A model generated the notes under the pieces. The model searched no databases. It was not told the origin of the DNA and saw only the letters and a list, made by a program, of their open reading frames with translations. Position numbers and translations under genes: made by a program. This document shows positions 60,933 to 64,000 of a stretch of DNA of 64,000 nucleotides, in pieces. Positions within the stretch are counted from its first letter, which is position 1. Every line of letters begins with the position of its first letter. The DNA comes from Paenibacillus allorhizosphaerae (GTDB lineage Bacteria; Bacillota; Bacilli; Paenibacillales; NBRC-103111), in NCBI RefSeq assembly GCF_910594985.1, contig NZ_CAJVCE010000009.1, positions 248,001 through 312,000 on the forward strand, in the 5' to 3' direction.

Positions 60933-60951
60933 AGGTTGTCTCCCCCTTATA

Positions 60952-62139
60952 TTAGTGATGGAACAAACGCACGCCGGAATACACCATCACCATGCCGTAA
61001 TCGTTCGCGGCTTGGACGACTTCCTCGTCGCGCATGGAGCTGCCCGCTTGGACAACGTATTTGACGCCGCTGCGGCTGGCGCGGTCCAGGTTGTCCCGGA
61101 ACGGCAGGAACGCGTCCGAACCGTAGGAAACGCCTTGCAGCTTACCCAGCCATTCGCGCTTTTGCTCCCGCGTCAGCTTGGCCGGCACTTCGTCGAAGCA
61201 AGCTTCCCAAGCGGCTTGCTCCACCGGGGTAAGCTCCTCTTCGAGCCACAAATCGATGGCGTTGTTTTGCTCCGCACGGGAGAGGCCTTGGCGGAACTTC
61301 ATGCTGAGTGCTGCCGGATGCTGGCGAAGGAACCAGCGGTCGGCTTTGTCGCCGGCCAAGCGCGTACAGTGGATGCGCGACTGTTGACCGGCGCCGATGC
61401 CGATCGTCTGTCCGTCCAACGTGTAGCAGATCGAGTTCGATTGCGTATATTTCAGCGTCACGAGCGCGATGAGCAGGTCCCTCTTGGCATTCTCCGGAAG
61501 CTCCTTGTTCTCGGTCACGATCTTCTCCAGCGCGCTTGCGTCAATAACCGCGTCATTCCGCTCCTGTTGTAAAGTAAGACCGAATAGGGTGCGCGTTTCT
61601 ACCGGGTCTGCCACATAATCCGGATCGATTTGCAGGATAAGGTATCCGCCGTTCTTTTTCGCTTTCAAAATCTCCAGCGCTTCGTCCGAATAACCCGGTG
61701 CCACGACCAGATCGGATACTTCGCGCTTCAACAGCTGCGCCGTCGAAGCGTCGACGATATCGCTAAGCGCTGCGGCGTCGCCGAATGAAGACATGCGGTC
61801 GGCGCCTCTCGCCCGTGCGTAGGCGGTCGCAAGCGGCGACAATTCGAGCCCTTCCACGAAGTAAGCTTTCTTCAGCTCCGGCGTCAGCGGCGCTGCAACG
61901 GCGGCTCCTGCAGGACTGACATGCTTGAACGATGCGGCTGCCGGCAGTCCGGTTGCGCGGCGCAGCTCGCGTGCGAGCTGAAAGCCGTTCAGCGCATCGA
62001 GCAAGTTGATGAAGCCCGGATCGCCGTTCAGCACTTTGATCGGCAGCGGGCCGTCATTCATCAGTTTGGCTTGCTTTTGATGCGGGTTCATGCCGTAACG
62101 AAGCTCGAGTACGTTCGTTTGGTTCGCGGTCTGGCTCAT
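60952..62139 (-). CDS. Stand-alone AICAR formyltransferase (PurH C-terminal domain homologue)
   Basis: Penultimate step of IMP synthesis: transfers formyl from 10-formyl-THF to AICAR. The 395 residues correspond only to the transformylase part of PurH (about 510 residues in full), starting directly with LRYGMNPHQKQAKL. The catalytic Lys-His is in SFKHVSPAGAA (K72-H73); GIGAGQQSRIHCTRLAGDKA and DAFLPFRDNLD are also present. No N-terminal IMP cyclohydrolase domain exists. Its ATG overlaps the purN stop. The missing activity is supplied by the PurO-like gene downstream. Confidence 0.9.
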   Translation of the reverse strand: MSQTANQTNVLELRYGMNPHQKQAKLMNDGPLPIKVLNGDPGFINLLDALNGFQLARELRRATGLPAAASFKHVSPAGAAVAAPLTPELKKAYFVEGLELSPLATAYARARGADRMSSFGDAAALSDIVDASTAQLLKREVSDLVVAPGYSDEALEILKAKKNGGYLILQIDPDYVADPVETRTLFGLTLQQERNDAVIDASALEKIVTENKELPENAKRDLLIALVTLKYTQSNSICYTLDGQTIGIGAGQQSRIHCTRLAGDKADRWFLRQHPAALSMKFRQGLSRAEQNNAIDLWLEEELTPVEQAAWEACFDEVPAKLTREQKREWLGKLQGVSYGSDAFLPFRDNLDRASRSGVKYVVQAGSSMRDEEVVQAANDYGMVMVYSGVRLFHH

Positions 62140-62771
62140 TGTACGATCATCCCATCTTTCGTTTTATGATGAGCCGCTTGCTTCAGGTCGATAGCTCCTT
62201 CGGCAATGGCTTGAATGACTTGAGGGTACAGCACGTGCTCAATCGGATGTATTTTCTCGCTTAACGATTGCTCCGTATCTTCCGGCTCAATATCGACGGT
62301 ACGCTGGGCGAGAATCGGCCCGCTGTCGAGCCCGCCGTCCACCAAATGGACAGTGACGCCGGTTACCTTCACTCCGTGTTCGAGCGCCTGACGTACGGCG
62401 TGAAGACCGGGAAAGGACGGCAGCAGCGAAGGGTGGATGTTGATCATCCGTCCCCAGTACGCATCCACCAGAACGCTCGTTATAATCCGCATGTAACCGG
62501 CAAGCACAACGAGTTCGACACCTTTTTCCTGCAGCATCGATAAAATTTCCTGCTCATACGCTTCGCGGGAAGGATAATCTTTCGGTTTGAACGCATGCAC
62601 CGGTATGCCGGCATTCAAAGCGCGTTCGACGACTTCCGCTTGCGGCCGGTCGCAAACGAGCAGCTCGATGCGCGCATCGAGCCGTCCTTCCTGCACGGCA
62701 TTTGCTATCGCCTGGAAGTTGGTCCCGCTACCGGAAGCAAAGACGGCGATACGCAAAGGCTTTGTTCTCAT
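62136..62771 (-). CDS. purN: Phosphoribosylglycinamide formyltransferase
   Basis: Third step of purine synthesis: formyl transfer from 10-formyl-THF to GAR, 211 residues. [19 protein letters not shown] (about 7-25), the catalytic segment [20 protein letters not shown] (Asn-x-His, about 108-127) and [16 protein letters not shown] (Asp, about 140-155). It overlaps both neighbours by four bases. Confidence 0.96.
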   Translation of the reverse strand: MRTKPLRIAVFASGSGTNFQAIANAVQEGRLDARIELLVCDRPQAEVVERALNAGIPVHAFKPKDYPSREAYEQEILSMLQEKGVELVVLAGYMRIITSVLVDAYWGRMINIHPSLLPSFPGLHAVRQALEHGVKVTGVTVHLVDGGLDSGPILAQRTVDIEPEDTEQSLSEKIHPIEHVLYPQVIQAIAEGAIDLKQAAHHKTKDGMIVQ

Positions 62772-63808
62772 ACGACCGCCCCGTTAAAGGTAACGATGCG
62801 CTCTCCGGCAGTGATGCGGCCGAGCGTATAGGCTTTCTCACCTTGCCGTTCGAACAGCTCGATCGCCTTCGCCGCATCCGCTTCGGCTACGATGACGACC
62901 ATTCCGATGCCCATGTTGAACGTCCGGAACATGTCGTTGTTGCTGATCCCGCCTTCGCGCTGCATCAGCTCGAAGATCGGCAGGATCGGCCATGAGCCGT
63001 AATTGATGTCCGCATTCACGCCATCCGGAAGCACGCGCGGAATGTTCTCAAGGAATCCGCCGCCCGTAATGTGTGCCATGCCCTTGATCGCTACCTGCTC
63101 CAGAACGGCAAGTACCGGCTTCACATACAGCTTTGTCGGCGCGAGCAGCACGTCGCCTAGACGTCCGCCGAGGGCTTCGACTTGATCGTGAAGGCCGTAT
63201 CCTTTTTCCTCAAGCAGCAGCTTGCGCACAAGCGAGAACCCGTTGCTGTGCACGCCGCTAGAGGCAAGACCGAGCACAACGTTGCCTGGACGAATCGTCG
63301 AACCGTCGATGATTTTTTTCTTGTCGACAATGCCGACGGTAAAGCCTGCGATATCGTATTCGCCCTCGCTGTACATGCCCGGCATTTCCGCCGTTTCTCC
63401 GCCGATCAGCGCGCAGCCCGATTGCACGCAGCCGTCGCTGATGCCCTTGATAATCGCTTCGATCTTCTCCGGAACGACTTTATCGCAAGCCAGATAGTCG
63501 AGGAAGAAAAGCGGCTCCGCACCCTGAACTACAATATCGTTGACGCACATCGCAACGGCGTCGATACCGATCGTGTCGTGTTTATCCATGGCAAAGGCGA
63601 TTTTCAGCTTTGTGCCGACGCCGTCGGTACCGGAGACGAGCACCGGCTCCTCGTATTTCTCCTTATTCAAGCCAAACAGCGCGCCGAAGCCGCCAAGATC
63701 GGTAAGCACTTCGGGACGGAACGTCGTCTTGACGTGTTTTTTCATGCGCTCTACCGCTTCATTGCCGGCCGCGATATCGACTCCGGCTTTTTTATATGCA
63801 TCGGACAC
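62768..63808 (-). CDS. purM: Phosphoribosylformylglycinamidine cyclo-ligase (AIR synthetase)
   Basis: Fifth step: ATP-dependent ring closure of FGAM to AIR, 346 residues. [15 protein letters not shown] (about 58-72), [32 protein letters not shown] and [16 protein letters not shown] are family signatures. GTG start with GGGAGG 9 bases upstream. First gene of this operon within the window; purF would be expected further upstream, beyond the inverted repeat at the edge. Confidence 0.96.
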   Translation of the reverse strand: MSDAYKKAGVDIAAGNEAVERMKKHVKTTFRPEVLTDLGGFGALFGLNKEKYEEPVLVSGTDGVGTKLKIAFAMDKHDTIGIDAVAMCVNDIVVQGAEPLFFLDYLACDKVVPEKIEAIIKGISDGCVQSGCALIGGETAEMPGMYSEGEYDIAGFTVGIVDKKKIIDGSTIRPGNVVLGLASSGVHSNGFSLVRKLLLEEKGYGLHDQVEALGGRLGDVLLAPTKLYVKPVLAVLEQVAIKGMAHITGGGFLENIPRVLPDGVNADINYGSWPILPIFELMQREGGISNNDMFRTFNMGIGMVVIVAEADAAKAIELFERQGEKAYTLGRITAGERIVTFNGAVV

Positions 63809-63867
63809 TTGGTTTTTCCTCCCTAAATTTGGTTAGCTGCGCCTGAGCGAGCTCCGGAATTTCGTGC

Positions 63868-63964
63868 TGTCAGACTTCGGCCGCTCTTGAAAATGAGTTC
63901 CAAGGAACTTACCTGGCGGTAAGAACTCATTTTCAAAGGCGGCACGTAAACTGTCCGTCTGACA
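63868..63964. repeat. Nested inverted repeat upstream of purM
   Basis: Outer arms TGTCAGAC (63868-63875) and GTCTGACA (63957-63964), middle arms TTGAAAATGAGTTC (63887-63900) and GAACTCATTTTCAA (63923-63936), inner arms CTTACC (63908-63913) and GGTAAG (63918-63923). All are perfect. No T-run follows, so it is not a standard terminator. It could be an RNA structure in the pur transcript or a small palindromic repeat element. Confidence 0.75.
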
Positions 63965-64000
63965 CACGATCCTCCGCATATCGGGCTTCGCTAAAAAGTG

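Noticed and set aside
1-64000. tRNA, rRNA, CRISPR arrays, insertion sequences, prophage or integrase genes
   Set aside because: None seen on either strand: no transposase or recombinase motifs, no regular spaced repeats, no cloverleaf-like sequence.

Overview
The window looks like chromosomal DNA from a spore-forming Bacillales bacterium of the Paenibacillaceae (Paenibacillus or a close relative). The reasons are a gerA-type spore germination operon, a PolC-type replicative polymerase, an S-layer-homology protein, SigB partner-switch genes, DUF948 and YerB proteins, AGGAGG-like ribosome sites with frequent GTG/TTG starts, and a moderately GC-rich composition (judged by eye). I see no rRNA, tRNA, CRISPR array, insertion sequence or prophage.

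Layout. 0-6.3 kb: mntH, a PCYCGC-type lipoprotein, an rsbV-rsbW-sigB operon, a DUF948 protein, a Dps protein and an acyltransferase. Near-identical SigB-type promoters (GTTTCA-N14-GGGTAA) precede both rsbV and the DUF948 gene. 6.4-9.2 kb: a bactofilin with an M23 peptidase, divergent from a ParM-like actin. 9.4-12.3 kb: a TnrA/GlnR-like regulator divergent from an operon for a Tat-exported L-amino-acid-oxidase-like flavoenzyme, a secreted RidA-like imine deaminase and TatA, with a 19-bp palindrome matching the GlnR/TnrA box between them. I read this as an extracellular nitrogen-scavenging module. 12.4-17.2 kb: a second rsbVW pair without a sigma factor, a secreted protein of unknown function, an AraC regulator, a solute-binding lipoprotein and a GDPD-like lipoprotein with an altered active site.

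17.3-22.5 kb: a solitary PolC and a DinB protein. 22.7-29.7 kb: a signalling operon (REC-PP2C phosphatase, 1220-residue hybrid kinase, CheR, REC-kinase) that could feed the partner-switch proteins. 30-32.8 kb: an AT-richer SLH surface protein. 32.9-37 kb: sugar/polyol genes with IclR and AraC regulators. 37.0-37.4 kb: eroded TetR and DUF4188 remnants. 37.5-41.7 kb: ger operon. 41.9-45 kb: ECF sigma, a probable anti-sigma, and YerB. 45.2-47.7 kb: a second epimerase and an unknown membrane-protein pair. 47.7-51.4 kb: zwf-gnd, a LigB-type dioxygenase, thioredoxin. 51.4-52.8 kb: an IDEAL-like protein, an Rrf2 regulator with a strong autoregulatory operator, and a Gln-rich protein.

52.9-58.5 kb: a Fur-controlled siderophore ABC importer with duplicated binding lipoproteins. 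58.7-63.8 kb: a 43-residue membrane protein, then purM-purN-(AICAR formyltransferase)-(PurO-like IMP cyclohydrolase)-purD, in which two separate genes occupy the place where bacteria usually have bifunctional purH. The window ends in a strong nested inverted repeat.
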